Assembly: GCA_900553775.1 (NCBI GenBank)
Contig: USEZ01000075.1
Span: 1 to 8,645 of the forward strand
DNA: 8,645 bases
Direction: 5' to 3'
Source of the DNA: an uncultured Slackia sp.
GTDB lineage: Bacteria > Actinomycetota > Coriobacteriia > Coriobacteriales > Eggerthellaceae
Shown: piece after piece, positions 1 to 5,828 of the stretch
Layout: every line of letters begins with the position of its first letter
Position numbering within the stretch: the stretch's first letter is position 1
Made by a program: the position numbers and the translations under genes
Notes under the pieces: model-generated
What the model was told of the DNA's origin: nothing
What the model saw: the letters and a program-made list of their open reading frames with translations, nothing else
Database searches by the model: none

Positions 1-220
1 GGGGGCGTCCCCCGCGCCCCTCCGCGCGAGGGCGCCGCGGGGGCCCCGTGTCGCGGCGCGGGGACAGCTCGGCCCTCTTCTCTCTTTATATGCGCCCCCC
101 CTTCCGCATGCATCGGACCTCTATAAGAGATGGACGCAGGGCGATGGAAAAACGTGGAGGGAGGCGCGCGATGGCGGGGCGGGTCATCGGCATCCGAGAA
201 GACGAAGGCGTGCGAGAACG
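1..220. other. GC-rich intergenic edge, no gene recognised
   Basis: No reading frame here gives a recognisable protein. The start is very GC-rich and holds small inverted repeats: a G5/C5 hairpin at 1-13 and an imperfect one around 14-35. These could be the tail or terminator of a gene lying left of the window, but there is no following T run. The stretch has no convincing ribosome-binding site or domain signature. Confidence 0.5.
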
Positions 221-252
221 AAAAACCCCGCCGCTCGAAACGCGCGACGGGG
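221..252 (-). terminator. Rho-independent terminator of tRNA-Ser
   Basis: On the minus strand a 9-bp GC-rich stem (244-252 paired with 226-234, one G-U pair) closes a 9-nt loop and is followed at once by five T (225-221). It begins 10 nt past the encoded CCA end of the tRNA, which is the expected place for its terminator. Confidence 0.88.
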
Positions 253-262
253 CCTGAATGCA

Positions 263-350
263 TGGCGGAGGAAGTAGGATTTGAACCCACGAGAGCTTGC
301 GCCCTGCTTGTTTTCAAGACAAGTGCCTTCAACCACTCGGCCATTCCTCC
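263..350 (-). tRNA. tRNA-Ser, anticodon TGA
   Basis: This reads as a full cloverleaf on the minus strand. The 7-bp acceptor stem pairs GGAGGAA with TTCCTCC, followed by a G discriminator and an encoded CCA (265-263). The anticodon stem CTTGT/ACAAG holds the loop CTTGAAA with anticodon TGA (316-314), which reads UCA and, with wobble, other UCN codons. The long variable arm and total length of 88 nt are typical of serine tRNAs, and the T loop reads GGTTCAAATCC. It stands alone, with its own promoter and terminator. Confidence 0.97.
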
Positions 351-362
351 AAAACGTTTTGC

Positions 363-371
363 AGGATACCA
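363..371 (-). promoter_or_regulatory. extended -10 promoter of tRNA-Ser
   Basis: Minus-strand TGG followed by TATCCT (4/6 to TATAAT) ends 12 nt before the first base of the tRNA, placing transcription start a few bases upstream of the mature 5' end. No good -35 element lies at 16-18 bp, so this looks like an extended -10 promoter. The tRNA-Arg gene at the right end has the same arrangement. Confidence 0.55.
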
Positions 372-459
372 CATCATCATCCGGAGCGCAGAAAACGCAA
401 GCGCCGCAAAACGCCATAAGCCCAGCCCTGGATTTGTCCGACTTTCTTATATATATGAA

Positions 460-487
460 GGGCCTCGGGAATATGTGCCCGAGGCCC
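460..487 (-). terminator. candidate terminator hairpin below the flavoprotein remnant
   Basis: A perfect 10-bp inverted repeat, GGGCCTCGGG with CCCGAGGCCC, encloses an 8-nt loop. It lies about 100 bp past the stop codon of the minus-strand flavoprotein remnant. On that strand it is followed by an AT-rich but not pure T tract (459-446, TTCATATATATAAG), so termination is likely but not certain. The plus-strand side is GC-rich. It would also separate the remnant from tRNA-Ser. Confidence 0.6.
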
Positions 488-586
488 CGCCAAGACGGGC
501 ATGAAGCGTCCGCGGAATGCGCATCGCCAAAGGGAGAGGAAGGCGATGCCGGATAAACGAAGATGAAGGATACGAAATGCGAACGC

Positions 587-1074
587 CTACTTGCCCGCGG
601 CGGCGTTTTCGCCGGCGATTTTGCCGTACACCATGCACATGCCCGCACTCAAGCCCTTCAACGAAATGGGATATTGCACGGCGAAACGGCCGCCCTGGAT
701 AGCGCCGCACGCATACAGGCCCTTGATGACTTCCCGATTCGTGTCATACACGTGGCATTCTGCATCGGACTCGAAGCCCCCAGGTTGCCGAGCGTCAGAG
801 CGCAGCCGCATTCGGCGGCGTAGAACGGCCCGTTTTCCAAAGCGAACAAGCGCTGGGAACTCTTGAAGAAATCGGTGTCCTCCCCTGCCTTGGCCAGTTC
901 GTTATAACGATCGATAGACGCTTTCGCCGTCTCGACGTCTATGCCTTCAATCTGCGCAAGCAGCTCATCGATAGTGTCGGCCTTCAGGCAGCGGCCTTCT
1001 TCGACGGCCGTCTCGATGTCGGCATCGGTGCGCACATTGATACGCAGGGCCGCGGCGGTGTGCTCGGCGCGCAA
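587..1074 (-). pseudogene. C-terminal remnant of FAD-dependent (urocanate/fumarate reductase-like) flavoprotein, frameshifted
   Basis: Two minus-strand frames together give about 160 residues resembling the C-terminal part of the FAD_binding_2 flavoprotein family (fumarate, urocanate and related reductases). The upstream frame (1074 to about 780) has a helical cap-type region with KADTIDELLAQIEGID and DRYNELAKAGEDTDFF, ending in CALTLGNLG. The downstream frame (about 780 to 587) carries the FAD-site signature GLYACGAIQGGRF, then YPISLKGLSAGM and GKIAGENAA before the stop. The frames meet at a run of five C (777-781, G5 on the coding strand); one extra G restores a continuous L-G-G-F-E reading. 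The upstream frame is closed by an in-frame TGA at 1077-1075, with only a TTG at 1074. The N-terminal Rossmann FAD domain, usually 300 or more residues, is absent. The family is clear and the exact substrate is unknown. The frameshift could be a sequencing error, but the missing N-terminus could not. Confidence 0.82.
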
Positions 1075-1292
1075 TCAGACGGCCGAGCCCGGTCGACGAG
1101 CCCTGGAAACCCCTGGATGTGCTTTTGCGTTCGCACATCCCAAACCAACGAATGCGCAGGCCAAAGCAAGACCGGCCGGATCGCATGGTCCGGCCCGCAC
1201 GGCGCCGCAAAGCTTTGTGCCGGTCGGCACGCGACGATGCCGCAGCCCCGCCGCACCGCAAAGGCGCCGGAGACGCCCGGCCCCATGACGCA
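1075..1292. other. hairpin-rich intergenic DNA, no gene recognised
   Basis: No frame on either strand continues the flavoprotein or shows a known domain. It contains several inverted repeats: 1115-1122 with 1133-1140 (8 bp, 10-nt loop), 1174-1180 with 1189-1195 (7 bp, 8-nt loop), and a CAAAGCTTTG palindrome near 1208-1217. None is followed by a T run on the minus strand. This could be decayed coding sequence from the truncated flavoprotein, the 3' untranslated part of the dap operon, or a small structured RNA. I cannot choose among these. Confidence 0.5.
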
Positions 1293-1326
1293 CGAAGGCG
1301 GCCACGCAGGGCCGCCTTCGGTTTTC
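1293..1326 (+). terminator. strong GC hairpin with T-rich tail on the plus strand
   Basis: A perfect 11-bp stem (1293-1303 with 1310-1320) with a 6-nt loop sits 57 bp past the dapH stop. The T-rich tail (GTTTTCTC) lies on the plus strand, while the minus-strand side is not T-rich. By position it should end the minus-strand dap operon; by sequence it terminates plus-strand transcription. It may act in both directions, or protect the operon from, or end, an unseen plus-strand transcript. Confidence 0.6.
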
Positions 1327-1376
1327 TCGGCGAACTTCTTGCCTGCGACTATCGCCGACAAGGCCGCGAAAGCACG

Positions 1377-2096
1377 CTACAGCGTGCGCAGGGCATCGAC
1401 CAGAGCGGTTTTGCCCTCGGTCTTGGCGTCTTTCATCTTGATGACCTTCGCGGGAACGCCTGCGACCACGGCGCCCGCAGGAACGTCGCTCACCACCACG
1501 GCGCCTGCGGCGACCACGGCGCCCTCGCCCACGCGAACGCCCTCGAGCACGACGGCGTTCGCGCCCATCATGACGTTGTCCTCCACCACGACAGGCGTTG
1601 CGCTGGCGGGCTCCACCACGCCGGCGAGCACGGTGCCTGCTCCGATATGGCAATGCTTGCCAACGATGGCGCGGCCTCCCAGCACGCAACCCATGTCGAT
1701 CATGGTGCCCTCGCCGATCACCGCTCCGATGTTGATGACCGCGCCCATCATGATGACCGCGTTATCGCCGATTTCCACCTGGTCGCGGATGATGGCGCCC
1801 GGCTCGATGCGCGCGTTGACGCCCTTCTTGTCGAGCAGCGGAACGGCGGAATTGCGGCGGTCGTTTTCGACCTCGTAATAGTCGATACGCTCGGCATTCT
1901 CCTCGAGAACAGGCGCCAGGTCGCCCCAATCGCCGAACACGACCTTGCCCTTGCGGCCGCCGAACACCTTCACTTCGCCCTTGGCGGCGTGAGCGGCGTA
2001 ATCGATCTTCTGGCCAGGCTTCTCGCGCACATACAGCTTGACCGGCGTTTTTTTCTCGGCGGTGGCGATGAAGTTGATGATCTCTTCTGCATTCAT
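1377..2096 (-). CDS. dapH: 2,3,4,5-tetrahydropyridine-2,6-dicarboxylate N-acetyltransferase
   Basis: This 239-residue cytoplasmic acyltransferase acetylates tetrahydrodipicolinate with acetyl-CoA, committing the lysine/diaminopimelate route to the N-acetyl branch. Residues 1-85 match the DapH-specific N-terminal domain (EEIINFIATAEKKTPVKLY near the start). Residues 94-215 are left-handed beta-helix hexapeptide repeats, including MMGAVINIGAVIGEGTMIDM and VVEPASATPVVVEDNVMMGA, sequences typical of DapH rather than succinyl-type DapD. The length fits the Bacillus-type enzyme (about 236). The ATG is preceded by GAAGGAG with 6-nt spacing. It is the last gene of the lysA-dapA-dapB-dapH operon, 72 nt after dapB. 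The partner aminotransferase is not in the window; a possible deacetylase is the M20D gene at 5829. Identification is firm. Confidence 0.95.
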   Translation of the reverse strand: MNAEEIINFIATAEKKTPVKLYVREKPGQKIDYAAHAAKGEVKVFGGRKGKVVFGDWGDLAPVLEENAERIDYYEVENDRRNSAVPLLDKKGVNARIEPGAIIRDQVEIGDNAVIMMGAVINIGAVIGEGTMIDMGCVLGGRAIVGKHCHIGAGTVLAGVVEPASATPVVVEDNVMMGANAVVLEGVRVGEGAVVAAGAVVVSDVPAGAVVAGVPAKVIKMKDAKTEGKTALVDALRTL

Positions 2097-2119
2097 GTGA
2101 TTCTCCTTCGAAGGAAACG

Positions 2120-2153
2120 CGGCCCTGCGCGAGACATCGCCGCAGCAGGGCCG
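2120..2153 (-). other. stem-loop in the dapB-dapH spacer
   Basis: A perfect 9-bp inverted repeat (CGGCCCTGC at 2120-2128 with GCAGGGCCG at 2145-2153) spans most of the 72-nt gap. There is no T tract, so it is not an intrinsic terminator. It could stabilise or process the mRNA between the two genes. The dapH ribosome-binding site lies just beyond it. Confidence 0.45.
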
Positions 2154-2168
2154 GACGCGTAAAGCGAA

Positions 2169-2912
2169 CTATACCGAAAACATCAGCTCGTCGAATGTGT
2201 AGAGCCCCGCATCGCGGACGACGATCTTTTTGGCGGCGGCAACCGCGCCCGTTGCGAAAATACGGCGGCTCGCGGCGCGATGGGTCAGCTCGACTTCTTC
2301 GTCGGCGCCGAAGAAATGCACCGTGTGCGTTCCCGCAACCGTGCCGCCGCGCAAGGCATGCACGCCGATTTCGCGCTCGCCGCGCTTGCCGCACATGCCT
2401 TCGCGCCCATATACCGGCTCGCAGGCGCCGTCGGGATCGACCGCCTCGAGCAGCAGCTTCGCCGTTCCGCTGGGGGCGTCCGCCTTCTGGTTGTGATGCG
2501 TCTCGGTGATTTCGATATCGAAATCGGCCAGGACTTCGGCGGCCTGGGCAGCCAGGCGGCGCAGCACCGCAACGCCGAGAGAGTAATTCGCGCTATGGAT
2601 CGCCGGCACCTTTTCGGCGAGCGCCCTTATGCGGGAAGTCTCGATCGCTGAATAGCCCGTGACGCCGCTCACGAGAGCCGCCCCCGTACGGGCGATATAC
2701 GCCTCCACAAGCGGCAGCATGTCTTTATGGGAAAAGTCGATCGCCACATCGGCGGCGGGCGCCTGGTCGCGCAGCGTCTCTTTCGTGTCGATGCCCACGA
2801 TGCCCGCCAACGTCAGGCCCTCGTCGGCTTCCACGAGCTCGCGGATGATCGTTCCCATGCGGCCGTCGCCGATGATGAACACGCTGATGGAATCGTTGGT
2901 TTCGTTAGCCAA
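2169..2912 (-). CDS. dapB: 4-hydroxy-tetrahydrodipicolinate reductase
   Basis: This enzyme reduces the DapA product with NAD(P)H to tetrahydrodipicolinate, the second shared step of lysine and peptidoglycan diaminopimelate synthesis. The 247 residues are the usual length for the short (actinobacterial or Thermotoga-like) forms. The nucleotide-binding loop is IIGDGRMG (13-20). The catalytic block ETHHNQKADAPSGTA (137-151) contains H139 and K143, equivalent to E. coli H159 and K163. The start is TTG at 2912-2910, inside the last codons of dapA, so the two genes overlap by 8 nt. It was chosen because AAGGGGG (2922-2928) lies 9 nt upstream and no ATG precedes the nucleotide-binding loop. The overlap implies translational coupling to dapA. 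Identification is firm. Confidence 0.95.
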   Translation of the reverse strand: MANETNDSISVFIIGDGRMGTIIRELVEADEGLTLAGIVGIDTKETLRDQAPAADVAIDFSHKDMLPLVEAYIARTGAALVSGVTGYSAIETSRIRALAEKVPAIHSANYSLGVAVLRRLAAQAAEVLADFDIEITETHHNQKADAPSGTAKLLLEAVDPDGACEPVYGREGMCGKRGEREIGVHALRGGTVAGTHTVHFFGADEEVELTHRAASRRIFATGAVAAAKKIVVRDAGLYTFDELMFSV

Positions 2913-3798
2913 TCAGACCGACCCCCTTCAAGGCCTCCTCCACGCGGGCACGGCCCGCTTCGCTCAACTCGCACAGCGGCTGGCGGTATTCCGCCTTGCC
3001 GAAGCCCATCATTTCAAGGGCGCCCTTCACGGGAATGGGGTTGACCTCGCAGAACAGCGCGTCGATCAAGTCCATGCAGCGCAGCTGCTGCCCTAATGCC
3101 TCATCGCGGCGCCCGTCCAGGTAATCCTGAACCATGCGATGAACCTCGCGCGGCATGACGTTCGCCCACACCGAGATGACGCCGCTTGCGCCGAGCGCCA
3201 TCATGGGAAGCACGATGTCGTCGTTGCCCGAGAACATGAGGAAGTCGTCGCTCACGTAGCGGGCGATGCGCGCGGCGTACGACATATTGCCCGAAGCCTC
3301 CTTGATGCCGAGCGCATGGGGATGCTTGGCGAGGCGCGCCACGTTGCGCTCGGAGATGGAGCAACCCGTGCGACCGGGAACGTTGTACAGGATGCACGGG
3401 ATATCCACCGCATCGAGCACCGTGGTGAAGTGGCGATAGATGCCCTCTTCGTTGCTCTTGTTGTAATACGGCGTGATCAGCAGCAGGCCGTCGACCCCCA
3501 AGCGTTGATAGCTCAGGCTTTTCTCCAGCATGGTCTGCGTGGAGTTCGACCCGCTGCCCGCGATCACGGGAATGCGGCCCGCGACGCGCTTCACGGTGAA
3601 TTCGCACACCGCATCGTCTTCTTCGTGAGACATCGTGGACGATTCGCCCGTGGTACCCAGAACAAGCAGGGCGTCCGTCTCGTTTTCAAGATGGAAATCG
3701 ATCAGGCGGGCCAATGCGTCGAAGTCGACGCTTCCGTCTTCGGCGAAGGGCGTCACGAGCGCCACGATGGAGCCTTTGAGATTCTTCAAATCGGCCAT
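2905..3798 (-). CDS. dapA: 4-hydroxy-tetrahydrodipicolinate synthase
   Basis: This class I aldolase condenses pyruvate with aspartate semialdehyde, the first step dedicated to diaminopimelate and lysine. The 297 residues match family length. Visible motifs are GTTGES (48-53), YYNKSNEEG (111-119), YNVPGRTG with Y138 and R143, GIKEASGN with the Schiff-base K166, and SGNDD (190-194). Aligned with E. coli DapA, offset by five residues, the lysine-binding allosteric positions H56 and E84 are D61 and T89 here, while H58 and N85 are kept. Weak or absent lysine feedback inhibition can be inferred. The ATG has AAGGA upstream with 7-8 nt spacing. It lies 153 bp after lysA, with a parS palindrome in the gap, and overlaps dapB. 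No strong separate promoter was seen. Confidence 0.96.
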   Translation of the reverse strand: MADLKNLKGSIVALVTPFAEDGSVDFDALARLIDFHLENETDALLVLGTTGESSTMSHEEDDAVCEFTVKRVAGRIPVIAGSGSNSTQTMLEKSLSYQRLGVDGLLLITPYYNKSNEEGIYRHFTTVLDAVDIPCILYNVPGRTGCSISERNVARLAKHPHALGIKEASGNMSYAARIARYVSDDFLMFSGNDDIVLPMMALGASGVISVWANVMPREVHRMVQDYLDGRRDEALGQQLRCMDLIDALFCEVNPIPVKGALEMMGFGKAEYRQPLCELSEAGRARVEEALKGVGLIG

Positions 3799-3916
3799 AT
3801 CCGTTCCTTTCGACTGATAGGTGCCGCGAACAACACGACGGCGGGACGCATTGCCGCGGGCGAAGGGCGCTCCTCCGCCCGGCAGGCAGCCGTCCGGCGC
3901 CTACGGCTTCCCGAAG

Positions 3917-3940
3917 GGCGTGTTTCACGTGAAACACGCC
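3917..3940. promoter_or_regulatory. parS site (ParB centromere-like sequence), perfect 16-bp core
   Basis: The core TGTTTCACGTGAAACA (3921-3936) is identical to the widely conserved bacterial parS consensus defined in Bacillus subtilis. It is flanked by GGCG and CGCC, making a 24-bp perfect palindrome. ParB binds parS, acts as a CTPase clamp and organises origin segregation with ParA and SMC. The site lies between lysA and dapA, outside coding sequence. A second site is at 7458. When transcribed it would also form an RNA hairpin in the operon message, but the exact match favours ParB binding. Confidence 0.9.
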
Positions 3941-3951
3941 GTGCGATTGCG

Positions 3952-5232
3952 CTATCGGCCGCGCTGCGCCAGGCCTGCATACTGCTCGAAGCAGTCGAGC
4001 GTGGCGAAGTAATCGGCCGGGGTTTCGGCGCGGCGGATGAGCCGGGCGCTTCCGTCTTCGCGCAGCAGCACCTCGGCGCTGCGCAGCTTGCCGTTGTAGT
4101 TGTAGCCCATGGAATGCCCATGCGCGCCCGTATCGTGGATGACCAGAAGATCGCCCACCTCCACTTCGGGCAACGGACGGTCGATGGCGAACTTGTCGCT
4201 GTTCTCGCACAGGCCGCCCACCACGTCGTACACGCGATTGCACGGCGCATCCTCTTTGCCCGCCACCGTGATGTGGTGGTAGGCGCCGTAGATGGCAGGG
4301 CGCATGAGGTTGACCGCGCATGCGTCCACGCCCACGTAGTCTTTGTGGATGTGCTTCTCATGAATGGCGCGCGTGACCAGGCACCCGTAAGGGCCCAGCA
4401 TGAAGCGGCCGAGCTCGGTGTACAGCGCGACATCCCCCATGCCGGCGGGAACGAGCACTTCCTCGTACACGCGGCGCACGCCTTCGCCGATGACGGCGAT
4501 ATCGTTGGGCTCTTGATCGGGACGGTACGGAATGCCGATGCCGCCCGAAAGGTTGATGAACTCGATATGCGCGCCCGTTTCGCGCTGCAGGTCGACGGCC
4601 AGGTTGAACAGCACCTTGGCGAGTTCGGGATAGTAATCGTTCGTCACGGTGTTGCTGCACAAAAACGCATGGATGCCGAAATGCTTGGCCCCCTTCGCCT
4701 TCAGGATGCGAAACGCCTCGTACAGCTGCTCGGTGGTCATGCCGTATTTGGCATCGCCCGGATTGTCCATGATGCCGTTGCTGATTTCGAACAAGCCGCC
4801 CGGGTTATAGCGGCAGCTGATGGTTTCGGGAATATGGCCGATCGTCTGCTCGAGAAAATCGATATGCGTGATGTCGTCGAGGTTGATGATGGCGCCCAGA
4901 TCGTCGGCAAGCACGTAATCGGCCGCGGGCGTTTCGTTCGAGGAGAACATGATGTCGTGGCCGCGTACGCCGCAAGCGTCGGAAAGCATGAGCTCGGTAT
5001 ACGACGAGCAATCGCAGCCGCAGCCGTATTCCTGCAAGATTTTGATAAGGAACGGATTCGGGGTTGCCTTCACCGCGAAGTATTCCCTATAGCCCTTGTT
5101 CCATGCGAACGCATCGCGCAAGGCTTCCATGTTCCGCCTGATGCCCGCCTCGTCGTAAAGATGGAACGGCGTGGGGAACTGCTCGGCGATGGCCTCGAGC
5201 TGCTCTTTGGTGGCAAACGGCCTTTTCTCCAT
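3952..5232 (-). CDS. lysA: diaminopimelate decarboxylase
   Basis: This PLP-dependent, fold-type III enzyme decarboxylates meso-diaminopimelate to L-lysine, the last step of the pathway. The 426 residues show the alanine-racemase-like barrel with PLP lysine K55 in YFAVKA, LSGGIGIPY (228-236) as the phosphate-binding glycine loop, ELGRFMLGPYG (273-283), R311 in RPAIYGAYH, the interface cysteine motif CENSDKF (C342), and DTGAHGHSMGYNYNG (367-381). Several motifs differ from classical LysA (for example GIHAFLCSN in place of HCHIGSQ). It belongs to a divergent LysA clade I associate with anaerobic Firmicutes and Coriobacteriia. The frame is open further upstream to 5391, but the ATG at 5232 follows AAAGGTG and starts where homology starts. 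It is the first gene of the operon, behind a 365-nt riboswitch leader. Another carboxylase of this superfamily (such as carboxynorspermidine decarboxylase) is possible but unlikely beside dapA-dapB-dapH. Confidence 0.92.
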   Translation of the reverse strand: MEKRPFATKEQLEAIAEQFPTPFHLYDEAGIRRNMEALRDAFAWNKGYREYFAVKATPNPFLIKILQEYGCGCDCSSYTELMLSDACGVRGHDIMFSSNETPAADYVLADDLGAIINLDDITHIDFLEQTIGHIPETISCRYNPGGLFEISNGIMDNPGDAKYGMTTEQLYEAFRILKAKGAKHFGIHAFLCSNTVTNDYYPELAKVLFNLAVDLQRETGAHIEFINLSGGIGIPYRPDQEPNDIAVIGEGVRRVYEEVLVPAGMGDVALYTELGRFMLGPYGCLVTRAIHEKHIHKDYVGVDACAVNLMRPAIYGAYHHITVAGKEDAPCNRVYDVVGGLCENSDKFAIDRPLPEVEVGDLLVIHDTGAHGHSMGYNYNGKLRSAEVLLREDGSARLIRRAETPADYFATLDCFEQYAGLAQRGR

Positions 5233-5376
5233 GAAGGCGCACCTTTCTTGTTCTGCGACTCGCGCCGTTTCGGCGCATCGGGCACGGCGCATGCAACGGG
5301 CGAATGCGAGCGCCACGAATAACTCGCGAATCGCACCGAAACATACTGGATAGAAGGGCCGCCTGCTTGCCGATAT

Positions 5377-5411
5377 GAAAATCGCCAGCAAGGCGCTGCC
5401 TCACTGGCGAT
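5377..5411 (-). terminator. intrinsic terminator of the lysine riboswitch
   Basis: On the minus strand a 14-bp stem with two wobble pairs (5411-5398 with 5394-5381) and a 3-nt loop ends in TTTTC. It lies 21 nt after the aptamer and about 145 nt before lysA, so it is the expression platform: lysine binding should favour termination. A 12-bp pairing between 5437-5426 and 5377-5366 overlaps the base of P1, encloses this hairpin and may be the competing fold. Confidence 0.85.
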
Positions 5412-5432
5412 ACGTGAACCGTATGCATATCA

Positions 5433-5599
5433 GCAAGATAGCGCACCCACGGCCTTGCCGTGGACAGTCCTGAGGGTATTCCCCGCAGGCCCACCCGCAC
5501 GCCATGCCTGGCGCCCGAGTTCGGCGGTGCGCACCTCCCCTTGGCATCGAACGCCTGCCGGCTTTGCCAAGGTTCATCTTGCCCGCGCCTCTATCGTGC
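5433..5599 (-). ncRNA. lysine riboswitch (L box) aptamer
   Basis: The leader of lysA contains the lysine aptamer. P1 pairs GCACGATAG (5599-5591) with CTATCTTGC (5441-5433), with one mismatch. The conserved junction AGAGGCGC follows P1. P2 contains AAGATGA and an 8-bp CCTTGGCA/TGCCAAGG stem. AAGGGGAGGTG and ACCGCCGAA form the conserved J2/3 and P3 side. P3 ends in CGCC/GGCG with a 6-nt loop. P4 is CCTG/CAGG plus GGG/CCC around GAATA, the same GGGGAATACCC as in the Thermotoga riboswitch. ACTGTC follows, and P5 is CCACGGC/GCCGTGG with an AAG loop. All five helices are present in order. High lysine should switch off lysA-dapA-dapB-dapH. Confidence 0.94.
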
Positions 5600-5604
5600 A
5601 ATAA

Positions 5605-5633
5605 AAAGTATCGCTTTAGCGTGCGATAGTCAA
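5605..5633 (-). promoter_or_regulatory. promoter of the lysA-dapA-dapB-dapH operon
   Basis: On the minus strand TTGACT (5633-5628, 5/6 to the -35 consensus) is followed after exactly 17 bp by TACTTT (5610-5605, 3/6). The predicted start falls at about 5598, directly at the first P1 base of the riboswitch, which supports the call. Confidence 0.75.
5609..5628. repeat. inverted repeat inside the lysA promoter spacer
   Basis: TATCGC (5609-5614) and GCGATA (5623-5628) form a 6-bp inverted repeat, 8 nt apart, filling the spacer between -35 and -10. A repressor operator is possible, but the arms are short and chance occurrence cannot be excluded. Confidence 0.35.
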
Positions 5634-5639
5634 GAAAAA

Positions 5640-5668
5640 TTGGCCGGATGCACAAAAATACGTATACA
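5640..5668 (+). promoter_or_regulatory. promoter of the M20D amidohydrolase gene
   Basis: TTGGCC (5640-5645, 4/6) and TATACA (5663-5668, 4/6) are separated by 17 bp. Its -35 is 6 bp from the -35 of the divergent lysA promoter. The predicted leader is about 150 nt and contains a 16-bp perfect palindrome, GCATTCGCGCGAATGC, at 5786-5801. This could form a hairpin just before the ribosome-binding site or bind a regulator. Confidence 0.6.
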
Positions 5669-5828
5669 CTGCGGGGAAATATGCGAAACGGCCGGGGAAG
5701 AGAACCCGTCGCACGATGGCGGTCGCATCCGATCGGGCACGGCGCGCTCTTCCGCCGTCGGCCGCACATGCACGAACCGCCGCAGGCATTCGCGCGAATG
5801 CGGCGCCCCGTTTATAGGAAGGACCTCC

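Noticed and set aside
130..648. Overlapping small frames across tRNA-Ser on both strands
   Set aside because: They run through a clear tRNA, its promoter and its terminator, and show no protein-like composition or start signals.
1119..2162. A 347-codon plus-strand frame opposite dapH
   Set aside because: Its His-, Asp- and Ala-rich repetitive sequence is the antisense image of the DapH hexapeptide repeats; no ribosome-binding site or family match.
3590..3600. TTCACGGTGAA as a third parS site
   Set aside because: It has an extra central base and lacks the outer GTT/AAC arms, so it does not fit the parS pattern.
3799..3916. Separate promoter for dapA in the lysA-dapA gap
   Set aside because: No -35/-10 pair with reasonable spacing was found; the best TATCAG-like element has no partner.
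4340..4350. DnaA-box-like TGTGGATGT
   Set aside because: It has two mismatches to the TTATNCACA consensus, is alone, and lies within lysA; origin proximity is better supported by parS.
3139..5322. A 727-codon open frame on the plus strand opposite lysA and dapA
   Set aside because: It is the mirror of high-GC genes on the other strand; its composition is rich in His, Arg, Ala and Val with no domain, and lysA and dapA are unmistakable on the minus strand.
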